A stretch of DNA of 64,000 nucleotides from Flavobacteriales bacterium (GTDB lineage Bacteria > Bacteroidota > Bacteroidia > Flavobacteriales_F > PHOS-HE28): NCBI GenBank assembly GCA_016715995.1, contig JADJXF010000026.1, positions 5,485-69,484 on the forward strand, read 5' to 3'. A model generated the notes under the pieces. It was given only the letters and a program-made list of their open reading frames with translations. It had not been told where the DNA came from and searched no databases. The position numbers and the translations under genes were made by a program. How positions within the stretch are numbered: position 1 is the stretch's first letter; each line of letters starts with the position of its first letter. Shown here piece by piece: positions 51,554 to 63,507 of this stretch.

Positions 51554-52601
51554 AACTGTTGCCGTCGCGGGTAAGGGTGAAGCCGAAGGTGTCTGCGATG
51601 ACACCAAGGATGGCCTCGATGGGCTCGTCGTCGAACTCGGCGGTGAGGGTGCAGCGTGCGAGACCCGCATGGCTGAGCGATACCTGCACCTTGTAGATGC
51701 GCTCCAACTGGCGCGTGACCTCATCCAGCGGCGCACGGTCGAAGTGAATGATGCGCCAGCCCCAGACCTCGGCGGGCGCTGCTGGTGCGCGCTCCAGCAG
51801 ATGGCGCGATTTGCGGTAGCGCGCGTGCTGCCCGGCTGTGAGCACGAGCGTATCCGGCCCTGCCTCCACGCGCACGCGCCCGCTGCGCACACGGACCTCC
51901 ACGATCTCGGATGAGTCGTAGGCTGAAACGGTGAAGGCCGTGCCGAGCACCATCACCTGCACATCGCCGGCATCCACCACGAAAGGCCGCGCCTCGTCGC
52001 GCTGCACGGCGAAGTAGGCCTCGCCCTTCAGCTTGATGCTGCGCTCACGGCCCATGCGCGCATCCATCGTGGTGCCCGGCGATAGCACGACCGCACTGCT
52101 ATCCGCGAGCAAGACATCCATTGGTTCATGCAGGGAGGCGAACTGTTCCATCGGTGGCTGCATGATCCAGCGCGCAGCGAAAAGCACACCCGCGACAACA
52201 GCGGCAGCAACCGCCCAGCGCTGCCATTGCATGCGCCGCATGGGGATCACGCGACCCTTCCCTTCTGCTTCCGCGATGCGGTCCTGCACTTTGGCCCATG
52301 CGCTGTCCTCCATCATCCATGCCCGCGTCGCGGCTGCTTCGCCCAAGGCCCATGCACGTTCCTCAGCCTCCTTGGCCTTGGCTTCCGCTTCTGCACCGAC
52401 GGCCCAGGCCCGCATTTCCTCATCCAGCGCGATCACTGCCGCATCGGCGGTGATGGACCAGATGCGCTGCATGCGGTCGAGTTCCTCCGCATTCGCAGGA
52501 TTCAATGCCACCCATGCCTCCACTTGCGCGCGCTGCGCGGCATCGGCTTCACCGGCGATGTACCGGGCGAGGAGATCACTATCGATGCCGTTTTGATCCA
52601 T
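51528..52601 (-). CDS. FecR-family anti-sigma factor
   Basis: A 357-residue membrane protein. The N-terminal cytoplasmic anti-sigma region (MDQNGIDSDLLARYIAGEAD) is followed by a membrane helix at about 126-147 (RWAVAAAVVAGVLFAARWIM), the FecR domain (about 160-260: AYFAVQRDEARPFVVDAGDVQVMVLGTAF) and DUF4974 (IIHFDRAPLDEVTRQLERIYKVQV). It binds the ECF sigma factor until an outer-membrane signal releases it. It lies 36 bases after the sigma gene and overlaps the STN gene by 26 bases. Confidence 0.9.
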   Translation of the reverse strand: MDQNGIDSDLLARYIAGEADAAQRAQVEAWVALNPANAEELDRMQRIWSITADAAVIALDEEMRAWAVGAEAEAKAKEAEERAWALGEAAATRAWMMEDSAWAKVQDRIAEAEGKGRVIPMRRMQWQRWAVAAAVVAGVLFAARWIMQPPMEQFASLHEPMDVLLADSSAVVLSPGTTMDARMGRERSIKLKGEAYFAVQRDEARPFVVDAGDVQVMVLGTAFTVSAYDSSEIVEVRVRSGRVRVEAGPDTLVLTAGQHARYRKSRHLLERAPAAPAEVWGWRIIHFDRAPLDEVTRQLERIYKVQVSLSHAGLARCTLTAEFDDEPIEAILGVIADTFGFTLTRDGNSYALDGEGC

Positions 52602-52612
52602 GTATCCTGTTG

Positions 52613-52642
52613 ATGACAACCGATGCGTCCAATACCCCTATC
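52613..52642 (-). promoter_or_regulatory. candidate ECF-sigma promoter of fecR
   Basis: On the minus strand GATAGGGGTAT (52642-52632), 13 bases, TGTCAT (52618-52613), 11 bases before ATG 52601. The -35-like block includes the stop codon of the sigma gene. It matches the motif at 49345-49374. Confidence 0.55.
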
Positions 52643-53201
52643 CCCCACCCTCGCCCAGCCAGAACAGCCAAGGCAGCAGGGGCACCAGGTCCTTCAACTC
52701 GTTGCGCAGGGTCTTGAGCGCGCTGCCCATCTGGTTTTCCACGGTCTTCACGCTGATGCCCAGCCGCTCGGCGATCTCGTGGTACTTCAGCCCTTCGTAG
52801 CGGCTCAGCTTGAAGACCTTCCTCCGTTCCTCCGGCAGCGATTCGATGGCGGCCTGCACGCGGGCGATGCGCTCGGTGTGCTCGTCCTCTGAGCGCTCCT
52901 CCTCCTGCAAGCGGTCATCCATGTCTTCATTCAACGCGCGAACCCTGGCTCCGGCTTTCACGGCGTTGAGGCAGCGGTTGCGTACCGAAGCATAGAGGTA
53001 GGCCTTGACGCTGGTGGTCACCTGCACCTTCTCGCGGTTGAGCCAGAGGCGGAAGAAGAGGTCCTGCACGAGGTCCTCGGCCTTGTCGCCGTCCTTGAGG
53101 TAACCCACGGCGAAAGCGCAGAGCGCGCGATAGTGCGCGCGGAAGAGCGCTTCGAAAGCAGTTCGGTCACCAGCGGCGATGGCCGCGAACTCGGCGTGCA
53201 T
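52638..53201 (-). CDS. ECF RNA-polymerase sigma factor (FecI-like)
   Basis: A 187-residue sigma-70 of the ECF type. Region 2 covers about 18-85 (DGDKAEDLVQDLFFRLWLNR, core-binding and -10 recognition), region 4 about 118-170 with a helix-turn-helix (LKYHEIAERLGISVKTVENQMGSALKTLR). It pairs with FecR immediately downstream. The C-terminus is extended by a short hydrophobic tail (LVPLLPWLFWLGEGGG), common in this subgroup. A -7-like box is at 53229-53236. Confidence 0.93.
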   Translation of the reverse strand: MHAEFAAIAAGDRTAFEALFRAHYRALCAFAVGYLKDGDKAEDLVQDLFFRLWLNREKVQVTTSVKAYLYASVRNRCLNAVKAGARVRALNEDMDDRLQEEERSEDEHTERIARVQAAIESLPEERRKVFKLSRYEGLKYHEIAERLGISVKTVENQMGSALKTLRNELKDLVPLLPWLFWLGEGGG

Positions 53202-53228
53202 GGGCGCGCCTGCCAGCCGCAGGCGGGG

Positions 53229-53236
53229 CGAAAGTA
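53229..53236 (-). promoter_or_regulatory. -7-like box for the sigma-factor gene
   Basis: TACTTTCG on the minus strand, 27 bases before ATG 53201. Confidence 0.4.
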
Positions 53237-53330
53237 GAAGCGGGCATTGCGATGTTTCCGCTCATGACCGGTGCGGCCCGATACCCACACGCGCACGGTC
53301 TTTCGCGCTCGCTTCCGGTGTGACGCTGCG

Positions 53331-56300
53331 CTACCGGAGCAAACTGAAATAGCCGGTGATGACCCGATCCTCCTTGCCCGCGCGATTCAGGATCAGCTCG
53401 TAGTAGTAGGTGCCTTCGGAGAGCGGCTCGCCGTTGTCCTGGTGCTTGCCACGGAATGCCCCGTGCTTGACATCGCCTTCCCAGACCACCTGGCCCCAGC
53501 GGCTGTACACGCGGAGCCATGCACCGATGAAGCCGTCGCCGGTGATCTGGAAGCCATCGTTCACGCCATCGCCGTTCGGCGTGACGACGTTGGGGATGAC
53601 GGGATCGCAGCCCACCGTGCCGATGACGATGGCATCCTCCACCGGGCAGCCTTGGGGGTCGATCGCCTGCACACCATAGGTGCCGGGAGCGATGAGGATG
53701 ATGGACGGCGTGGTGGCGCCCGTGCTCCAGAGCGGCGCGCTGTAGCCTGCGGGAAGGTGCAGGGAAAAGGTGCCGCCCTCGCAGAACACGGTATCGGGCC
53801 CGAGGTATGGCGGAAGGGGGACGAGCACCTCCACCATGATCTGCAGCGCGTCACCGACGCACAAGCCAATGGCCGGCACCACGGTGTAGAGCCCTTCATC
53901 CGATAGCTCCGCAGGCACGATGGTGATGGAAGCGCCGGTGTAGGTGCCGCTCGGCGTGGTCCAGCTGCCCGATGGTCCGTTCGATCCCGACACGGAAAGC
54001 ACGAGGGTGCCACCGAGGCAAACCGAATCCTCGCCGACGAGCACGGCATCGAAGGGCGTCGGCGTGACATTGAGCGCGACGGCGATGACCGATGACACGC
54101 ACTGCCCTTCGCTTTGCGTGAGGAAATACACCGCGCTATCGGCGGGTTGATCGAAGAACCATGCTGACCCGGTATGCACGAGCTGGGTGAGCGCGGCATC
54201 GGCGAACCAGGTGATGATGCCTGAGCCGTTCGCAACAAGCGTGGCATCGGCACCGAAGCAGATGGTAGCACCGGTGCCGGTGAGCGGCTGCGTGAAGGCG
54301 AAGACGATGACCTGCGCGGTATCGCTCACGGAACAGCCGTTCACATCCACTGCGGCCAGGAACACGGGACCTGCTTGCGTAGCGGTGTACGACGGACCCG
54401 TCGTGCTGCCGTTCCAGACGGGCTGCGTGAAACCGGGCGGCATTGTGAAGATGGCCTGGCCGCCGGGACAGATCAGCGTGTCGTTCCCGATGAAGAGCGG
54501 CGATGGGATGAGGACCGTGAGGACGAAGGTGCCGGTAGCAGACGGGCAACCGGCATTGGTGGCCGTGACGAGATAGTCGCCACCGTCGCCGAGTGCCACC
54601 GGCGAAATGACCAGCACATCGCCTTGTGCGGAGCCTGATGGCGTGGTCCATGTGAACGTCGTTCCAGCACCACCTTGAACGCTCAGCGCTATGCTGTCAC
54701 CGACGCATACCGACGCAGGCCCGCTGACCTGTGGCGGCTCGGGTACCTCGTTCACCGCGATGAGCCATTCCACCAATCCGCTGCCGCAGATGCCGACCAC
54801 CTGTTCCACCCAAATGGTCAAGTCATCTTGAGCGAGGCCCAGATCCAGGACGTTTCCTGTCCCCAGCACTTGTGTCTGCGCCGCATCGGCGTACCAGGTG
54901 ATAAGGCCATCGCCTGTTGCGTTGAGGATGATCGCATCGCCCACGCAGAACGCCGAGTCCTGCACATTCAGTTCTTCATACTCGGGCAGCACGGTCACAT
55001 CGGTCCACAGCGAATCGCGGCAGCCGTTCGCGTCGGAGGTGACCAGCAGGAATGTGCCGGTGGTATCGACGGTGATGGACGTGTTGAAGATGGGCCCCGG
55101 CTCCCAGTAGTAGATCACCTGGCCCGGCGCGCCTTGCAGCACCACCTCCTCACCTGGGCAAAGCGTGAATGGGCCCGGCACGGTGAGTTCGGCGTTCGCC
55201 GTGTTCCCGAACACCTGCACGCTGAGGACGGTGGTGATGCCGCATGCATTCACGGAGCAGGTGTAGATGCCCGGTTGCGAGACCACCTGCTGGGTGGCCG
55301 TGCTCCCGGCGAATGGCGCGGACCACAGCAGCGTGGATGTGCTCGTGGTGACCACTTGCAGGATGCTCGTCTCGCCCGGTTCGCAGAGCACATTGTCCGG
55401 AAGGATGTTGAGGTAGGGCGTGGCGTAGTCCGTGATGAGCATGGGATCGCTGGTGACCAGGCAGCCGAGCGTGTCCACCATCTCCACGTAGTAGAAGCCT
55501 TCCTGCGAGGTATGGATGCTGTCGTTGTCCACGTTCATGGGACCCAGCGGACCGAACCATTGGAATTGGGAGCCCGGTGCGCTGGTCCAGATGGTGGCCG
55601 AATCATCAGGACAGATGATGGCATCGATGGGGTCGACCAGGAGCAACGGGACCGGGTTCCATTGCACGGTCACGTTCACATACTCGGTTCTTTCACATCC
55701 CTCTGGGCTTATCGCAGTGCCTTCGAATGTGAAGTTGCCAGCGCTGATGATGAAGGCCGTGTCACCCACCACCGAAGTGATACCGCTACCTGACCACTCT
55801 GAACTGGTGCAATTCGGACAGGTCGCGATCAGCGCCACGGTGTCGCCGGGGCACATGTACGGCGGTGCTTCCACCGAGATGATCGGTTCGACCACCGGGA
55901 GCGGCACCACATAGATGCTATCGGCCTGGTTGAAGTACAGCGTGTCCTCCCCGCATGGCGCGTTGGTGAGCGCGAAGCCGATCTCGTGCGCGTACCATCC
56001 CTCGGTGGTAAAGGAATAGAGGCATGCATCGCCGAGCGCATTGGCCGGGATCGGCGACCATGGCCCGCTTCCCGAGCAGCTCATGAGCGTGGCGACGGCA
56101 TACGGCAGTCCAACGGGCACGCCATTGAGGAAGAGCTCCGCGCCGAAGGCCAGGATGATGGGGCTTCCCACACACAAGAGAATCGTGTCGTTCAGGTCAT
56201 CGTCCTGCGGATAGACGAGCGTCAGCAACGCATCAAGCGGCGGCAACGGTCCACTGGGGTCGATGATGACATCCACGGCGTTCTGGCGCACGCACCCGAA

Positions 56301-58343
56301 GGGCGTGGTGACGCGAACGGTGTACAGCCCGGTGACAGTGGCGAGCACGCTGTCGCCCGGAACGATCGTCCCGCCAGGCCGGATCCATTCCACCGTATTG
56401 GCAGGATCGACATTGGTGGCCCAGAGCCAAGGGTAATCCGGTTCGCAGACGCGGACCAGCCCGGGCGTGAACGCGTTCGTGTTCACCACCACATCGTCGT
56501 TCACGAGCGGCATGGCCGGGATCGGATGCACGGTGAGGTGGAGCGAATCGCGCCAGGTGTAGCAGTTGACGCCCATGGTCACGTCCACCCAGAACCAGCC
56601 TGACTGCTGCGTGACGATGGTCTGGGTGGTCTGTCCGGTGCTCCAGAGGAAGGTGAACTGCGGGGCGGTGTGCCGCAGGGATGTGTCAGCCGTGAAGCTG
56701 CTGCGCGTGTTCACGGTAAGTGCGGCATCGAAGCAGCGCGCGAGCGAATCGGCACCGAGCGCGCCGAAGGGGCCCATGACGATGTAAGGCTCCAGGATGG
56801 CGCGGTCGCAGCCGGGGATGGACCGATGGAAGTAGTCGTAAGGCTCGCGGCCATCCACGTACCCGCGCGCGATGAAGGCATCCTTGAGGGCAGAGCCCCG
56901 GAGGTCCTGGTATCCGTTGTAGGCGTCGTCGCCGCACTGCGGCAAAGGCGCGCTCCCCACCTGCAGCGGCCCGGAAGGCTGGGCATCGAACGCACCAGCC
57001 GCGGGGAAGACCAGCACCCGCTCGAAGGCGCCGGCGAAGACGATGTCTTCATCGTCGCGGTGAACGATGCCGCCCGGCACCTTGTCGCCTTGCCCGCCGA
57101 ACTGCTGTGCCTGCTTGAAGACGAGGTCCGACAATTGGAAGCGCGCCACGTAGAGGTCGTGCAGGCCCGTGGCCATGAAGCTCGCAGCGCCGTACTCGGC
57201 GGTGAAGCCGGTGAGGTGGCACATGAAGCGACCGAAGACGGCCACATCATCGCCGCGCACCGACAGCGCACGCGTGCTCATCGGGTGCTGGCTGCCCCAG
57301 GTGGTCTGCGCGATCATCTCGCCGTCGAGCCCCACCTTCAACAGGTAGGATGAGCGCGGCTCCGCTGCCGTGAAGAGGTCCGGCTCCGTGTCGAGGAAGA
57401 TCACCGTGCCCTGCACATCGCCCACGAGCATCAAGTAGCTGTCCTCCACCAGCAGCATCTCGAACACCTGATTGTACGTGCCACCGCCGAACGCGCGGAA
57501 CCACTCCTCCTCTCCCGCCGGACTGAAGCGCGCGATGAAGACCGCGCTGTACATGGCGTTGTTGTGAACGTTGCCGGCGAGTGTGAGTGTGTCGGTGAAC
57601 TGGCCGGTGAGGTACACGTTGCCCTCGATGTCGTGCTCCACGTCGATGCCGCGATCGGAGAACTCGGCAGCGCCATGATTCAGCCAGAGCGGTGTTCCAT
57701 CGGCTGCATAGGTGGCCAGGAAGATGTCCACGCTGGGGTCGCCCGTGTCGGGGTCGGTGATGCTGGTGATGGTGCCTTGATCGAAGACCGCCGTACCGCG
57801 GAACTCGCCCGCCACGGCGATGCTGCCGTCGGGACCGACGCTCACGCCGTTGGGCTGGTCCACGCCATCGGCGCTGCCGCCGCGCCGCGCCCACTGCACC
57901 GCGCCATCGGCCTGGGCCATCTTCAGGAGGAAGCAATCCTGCGTGCCGCCCAAGGAGGAGAGCAGGATCCCGCCGAAATCGACCGTGCCCATGAACTGTC
58001 CCACCACCGCGATGGATCCGTCGGCGGTGAGTTCCAGCTTGATCGCGCGATCGAGGCCGCTGCCGCCGAAGGTGCGCGTCCACAGCAGGTCGCCGCTTGC
58101 GCTGTACTTCGCGACGAGGATGTCGAGGCTGCCCTGCGAGATCAACGTGCCGGTGCCCAGCCCGATGATGCCGCCGAACTCTCCCACCGCGTAGAGGCTG
58201 CCGCTGTCATCGATGGCCACGTCCTGGTAGGCATCGTTGCTCCAGGCGCCCACGCGACGCGCCCAATGGTCCTGCGCCAGCGTACCGCCAGCGAACAGAA
58301 GGACAACAACCAGGCTTGCTAAACGAAGGGGATCAAAGCGCAT
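53331..58343 (-). CDS. giant secreted protein with T9SS type B (CHU_C) tail
   Basis: A 1670-residue protein with signal peptide MRFDPLRLASLVVVLLFAGGTLAQ. The first 430 residues hold propeller-like repeats (GDLLWTRTFGGSGLDRAIKL, SGSLYAVGEFGGIIGLG). A long central part consists of Ig/PKD-like beta domains with paired cysteines (CPGDTVALIATCPNC, CVGDAIILNATG). The end is the gliding-motility C-terminal domain (VIPNVVTPNGDGVNDGFQI...RVYSRWGQVVWEGD...EGTYYYELILN), the T9SS type B signal. Such proteins are exported and attached at the surface; adhesion or matrix roles are typical but not shown here. Confidence 0.9.
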   Translation of the reverse strand: MRFDPLRLASLVVVLLFAGGTLAQDHWARRVGAWSNDAYQDVAIDDSGSLYAVGEFGGIIGLGTGTLISQGSLDILVAKYSASGDLLWTRTFGGSGLDRAIKLELTADGSIAVVGQFMGTVDFGGILLSSLGGTQDCFLLKMAQADGAVQWARRGGSADGVDQPNGVSVGPDGSIAVAGEFRGTAVFDQGTITSITDPDTGDPSVDIFLATYAADGTPLWLNHGAAEFSDRGIDVEHDIEGNVYLTGQFTDTLTLAGNVHNNAMYSAVFIARFSPAGEEEWFRAFGGGTYNQVFEMLLVEDSYLMLVGDVQGTVIFLDTEPDLFTAAEPRSSYLLKVGLDGEMIAQTTWGSQHPMSTRALSVRGDDVAVFGRFMCHLTGFTAEYGAASFMATGLHDLYVARFQLSDLVFKQAQQFGGQGDKVPGGIVHRDDEDIVFAGAFERVLVFPAAGAFDAQPSGPLQVGSAPLPQCGDDAYNGYQDLRGSALKDAFIARGYVDGREPYDYFHRSIPGCDRAILEPYIVMGPFGALGADSLARCFDAALTVNTRSSFTADTSLRHTAPQFTFLWSTGQTTQTIVTQQSGWFWVDVTMGVNCYTWRDSLHLTVHPIPAMPLVNDDVVVNTNAFTPGLVRVCEPDYPWLWATNVDPANTVEWIRPGGTIVPGDSVLATVTGLYTVRVTTPFGCVRQNAVDVIIDPSGPLPPLDALLTLVYPQDDDLNDTILLCVGSPIILAFGAELFLNGVPVGLPYAVATLMSCSGSGPWSPIPANALGDACLYSFTTEGWYAHEIGFALTNAPCGEDTLYFNQADSIYVVPLPVVEPIISVEAPPYMCPGDTVALIATCPNCTSSEWSGSGITSVVGDTAFIISAGNFTFEGTAISPEGCERTEYVNVTVQWNPVPLLLVDPIDAIICPDDSATIWTSAPGSQFQWFGPLGPMNVDNDSIHTSQEGFYYVEMVDTLGCLVTSDPMLITDYATPYLNILPDNVLCEPGETSILQVVTTSTSTLLWSAPFAGSTATQQVVSQPGIYTCSVNACGITTVLSVQVFGNTANAELTVPGPFTLCPGEEVVLQGAPGQVIYYWEPGPIFNTSITVDTTGTFLLVTSDANGCRDSLWTDVTVLPEYEELNVQDSAFCVGDAIILNATGDGLITWYADAAQTQVLGTGNVLDLGLAQDDLTIWVEQVVGICGSGLVEWLIAVNEVPEPPQVSGPASVCVGDSIALSVQGGAGTTFTWTTPSGSAQGDVLVISPVALGDGGDYLVTATNAGCPSATGTFVLTVLIPSPLFIGNDTLICPGGQAIFTMPPGFTQPVWNGSTTGPSYTATQAGPVFLAAVDVNGCSVSDTAQVIVFAFTQPLTGTGATICFGADATLVANGSGIITWFADAALTQLVHTGSAWFFDQPADSAVYFLTQSEGQCVSSVIAVALNVTPTPFDAVLVGEDSVCLGGTLVLSVSGSNGPSGSWTTPSGTYTGASITIVPAELSDEGLYTVVPAIGLCVGDALQIMVEVLVPLPPYLGPDTVFCEGGTFSLHLPAGYSAPLWSTGATTPSIILIAPGTYGVQAIDPQGCPVEDAIVIGTVGCDPVIPNVVTPNGDGVNDGFQITGDGFIGAWLRVYSRWGQVVWEGDVKHGAFRGKHQDNGEPLSEGTYYYELILNRAGKEDRVITGYFSLLR

Positions 58344-58522
58344 TCAGCGGGTGACCCGGTGAAGGTATTCCGCGCATTCGGTTCGCGCCTCGAAGCACGC
58401 CGCGCCCGGCCATTCCTTCAGATGCAAGGGCCATCCAAGGGACGTTCTGGCACTGAGCCACATCATCCCCTGCCAGAATCGCCGTTACCATCTTGCGGAG
58501 CGGGCCTTGATGGCACGGAGAC

Positions 58523-58589
58523 GTTGTCGGTTGCTCGTTGTCAGTTGTCCGTGCGCAACCCTCAACCGCTCAACCTACAACCCTCAACC
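58523..58589 (+). promoter_or_regulatory. imperfect hairpin ending eight bases before the clpB start
   Basis: Left arm: GTTGT, GGTTG, GTTG, GTTG (58523-58547). Right arm: CAAC, CAAC, CAACC, ACAAC (58556-58581). They pair in order with small internal loops (1x1, 3x4, 3x3) around loop TCCGTGCG, giving about 18 pairs. The right arm stops eight bases before ATG 58590, so it may cover the ribosome entry site of a heat-shock gene. No folding calculation was done. Confidence 0.4.
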
Positions 58590-61232
<2,643 letters not shown>

Positions 61233-61250
61233 GACCAAACAAGTACAGAC

Positions 61251-61281
61251 CGAGCAAGGCTTTTCTTAAGGGCATTGCTCG
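61251..61281. terminator. possible bidirectional terminator between clpB and the FISUMP gene
   Basis: CGAGCAA (61251-61257) pairs with TTGCTCG (61275-61281). There is no clear T-run on either side, so the call is weak; position between convergent genes supports it. Confidence 0.35.
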
Positions 61282-61314
61282 ATCTTACGGGTATCCTCCT
61301 GCCGTTACAATCTC

Positions 61315-63507
61315 TCAATCCCGCAAGCAACGGACACAGCACCCATACCTCTTGTGAGGAAGCCCTCGGTCCATGCCTGACTTGTTGTATTGCAGGCCAC
61401 GTATCCAAGACACGACCCCGATGTCCGTCGCGCTCCACCAGTTGACGACGAAGCCAGGGTTGATGAAAACGCCATTACTGGTGCGGTAGCCGCCCGGCAG
61501 TCCTGAGAACCCGGACTCATTCGTCGCACCTGTGTTCGGGCTCTCCCACAACGTGAAGGCCTTCAACTTGCCCCCAACGTTCTGCGCTGCGCCACGATCC
61601 ATTTCCTGGGTATCCAATTCACCCGGTGGCATGCCTAAGAAGGATTCCAAAGTCATCCATTCGGCGTCGGTTGGCAGATGCCAGCCCAGCGGACAGAGCT
61701 CCGGGTTGGCTGCTGCGTACCAGTTGTACAACTTGCCATAGATGGTGTCGTTGGCCGAGTTGTTGTCGAGGTAGCAATAAGCGCCTGTGGTCAAGAGGCT
61801 CCAGTTGGTTGCGTTCGATTCCAGGGGGATAGCGCTGCCATCCCTGTAATTTGCCGTGCGCAGGTTCTCTGTCATCCACACCTGCGTGCCGATGATGATG
61901 GTCTGATAGGTGTTCCCGTTGATATCCGTGACGGTGCCGAACAGGGGCGTACACGTCAACAACTCCCCAACATCCGTCGTATCCGTGGTCAATTCAATCG
62001 AAGTGTAATCGCTCACGTTGCCGGTTGCCAGATCCACGCCGCGAAGTGTGATGTCCGTCGCACAAGAAAACACCTCGAAGACACCATCCTCGCAGAAATG
62101 CACAACTCCGTTCAGCTGTGCATATCCTGATTCAACTGGCAGCCCACCGCAATCCGCTACAGTGCCCGTCACCAGGTTTTGGTCCAACAAGGTCACCGAC
62201 AATACGATTACGCTGCCCTGATCATATGGCCCTGCAACCTCCGTGTGTACCGTTACCCACGAGCCATTGGGCCCGCATGGCAACTGCACCTGTATTGTCA
62301 ATTGCTGGCTGATGGGCACCAGGCCCGTGAACTCGCCCTGGGTGTTGGTGTAGGTGGTCCCGCTGCCCATGCTCTGCGTGAGCACTATGATGCGCGCGCC
62401 AGCCAGAACTCCGCCATTGACACTATCGAACACCACGCCCTTCAACTCCACGAAGTTGCCGGGCACATCACAGTTCCACCACGAGAAGTGCGCCACCTGG
62501 CCGACGTATTCATTGCCCACGCGCAGCGCTTCTCCTTCCTGTACCCAATAGCCCAGGTCCTCATCGAACCACCACAAGGGCATTGCCGAAGGTGCCGTTC
62601 CTTGTTGCGCAGCCATCACCGGGAAACGCACCGTAGCCAAGCTGCCGGAAGCCAATTGCACGCCTTGGCCGTTGGCATCGGTGAGTTCCACGCCAGCCAT
62701 GCCGTAAGAAAGCAACAGCTGCGGCTGCTCGTCCATCACGCCCATGAGCATGCCGGGCATCTGGGTGTGCAGGTCCGCGCTGGTGGGGTTGATGTGGTTG
62801 AGGTAAACACGCAAGGGGCCACTGTAAGGCTGGCCATTCTGCACGAAAGCGTTCGCTGGGAAATTGATGGTGACCCCCTCTAATGCCACCTGACCTCCGT
62901 TCGCACTCTGCACGGTGCCCGCAAGGCTCTTCTGCAACAGGGTGATGTACGCGTGGCTGATGGCCTCATCGGCGTTCTCCCCCGGGACAAAGGAGCGCGA
63001 CCCGGTGAAGTAGCCTTCCTTCTCAACAGTCACGTATGCCAAGCCTTCATAGGCCGTGACTCCCTGGAGCAGGAACACCCCGAAATGATCCGTGGTGGTG
63101 CTTACCCCCGCTCCGCAGCCTGCGCGAACAGTCGCACCGCTTACCGGACCACCCAACTCATTGCGCACTACCCCGCCAATGGTGATCGTAAGGGCATCGC
63201 CCAGATCGATGGCGTGCGCCACGAAGCGCTGCGCCACGCTCACATAGTCGATGCCGCATGCTTCATCATGGAAGCGCACGCGGTACCAACCGCTTTGCTC
63301 CGGTTGAAGGATGAAGGGCTCGTCCTCGATCACCACCACCGTAGTCCAAGTGACGCCATCGGTGGAGTGCTCCCAGGTCTTGGTGCCGTAGTACTCACCT
63401 TCCAACTGGAAGATGAGCGGCTCACCGGGGCAGGGGGTGCTCTGGGCGTAGGCGCTGCTGAGCAGGGCCACGCACGCCGTGGCGATCAGTGTACGGAGGT
63501 GGCGCAT
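61315..63507 (-). CDS. secreted FISUMP-domain protein
   Basis: A 730-residue protein with signal peptide MRHLRTLIATACVALLSSAYAQ. It has an Ig-like N-terminal module (about 25-95), carboxypeptidase-like segments (ITIGGVVRNELGGPVSGATV; LKGVVFDSVNGGVLAGARI), and a C-terminal FISUMP domain (about 555-730): DINGNTYQTIIIGTQVWMTE, CPLGWHLPTDAEWMTLE, GLPGGYRTSNGVF, WWSATD. FISUMP domains are abundant in surface proteins of Fibrobacteres and Bacteroidota; their role is unknown. No T9SS tail is seen. Its start overlaps the neighbouring T9SS gene's end by 22 bases. Confidence 0.85.
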   Translation of the reverse strand: MRHLRTLIATACVALLSSAYAQSTPCPGEPLIFQLEGEYYGTKTWEHSTDGVTWTTVVVIEDEPFILQPEQSGWYRVRFHDEACGIDYVSVAQRFVAHAIDLGDALTITIGGVVRNELGGPVSGATVRAGCGAGVSTTTDHFGVFLLQGVTAYEGLAYVTVEKEGYFTGSRSFVPGENADEAISHAYITLLQKSLAGTVQSANGGQVALEGVTINFPANAFVQNGQPYSGPLRVYLNHINPTSADLHTQMPGMLMGVMDEQPQLLLSYGMAGVELTDANGQGVQLASGSLATVRFPVMAAQQGTAPSAMPLWWFDEDLGYWVQEGEALRVGNEYVGQVAHFSWWNCDVPGNFVELKGVVFDSVNGGVLAGARIIVLTQSMGSGTTYTNTQGEFTGLVPISQQLTIQVQLPCGPNGSWVTVHTEVAGPYDQGSVIVLSVTLLDQNLVTGTVADCGGLPVESGYAQLNGVVHFCEDGVFEVFSCATDITLRGVDLATGNVSDYTSIELTTDTTDVGELLTCTPLFGTVTDINGNTYQTIIIGTQVWMTENLRTANYRDGSAIPLESNATNWSLLTTGAYCYLDNNSANDTIYGKLYNWYAAANPELCPLGWHLPTDAEWMTLESFLGMPPGELDTQEMDRGAAQNVGGKLKAFTLWESPNTGATNESGFSGLPGGYRTSNGVFINPGFVVNWWSATDIGVVSWIRGLQYNKSGMDRGLPHKRYGCCVRCLRD

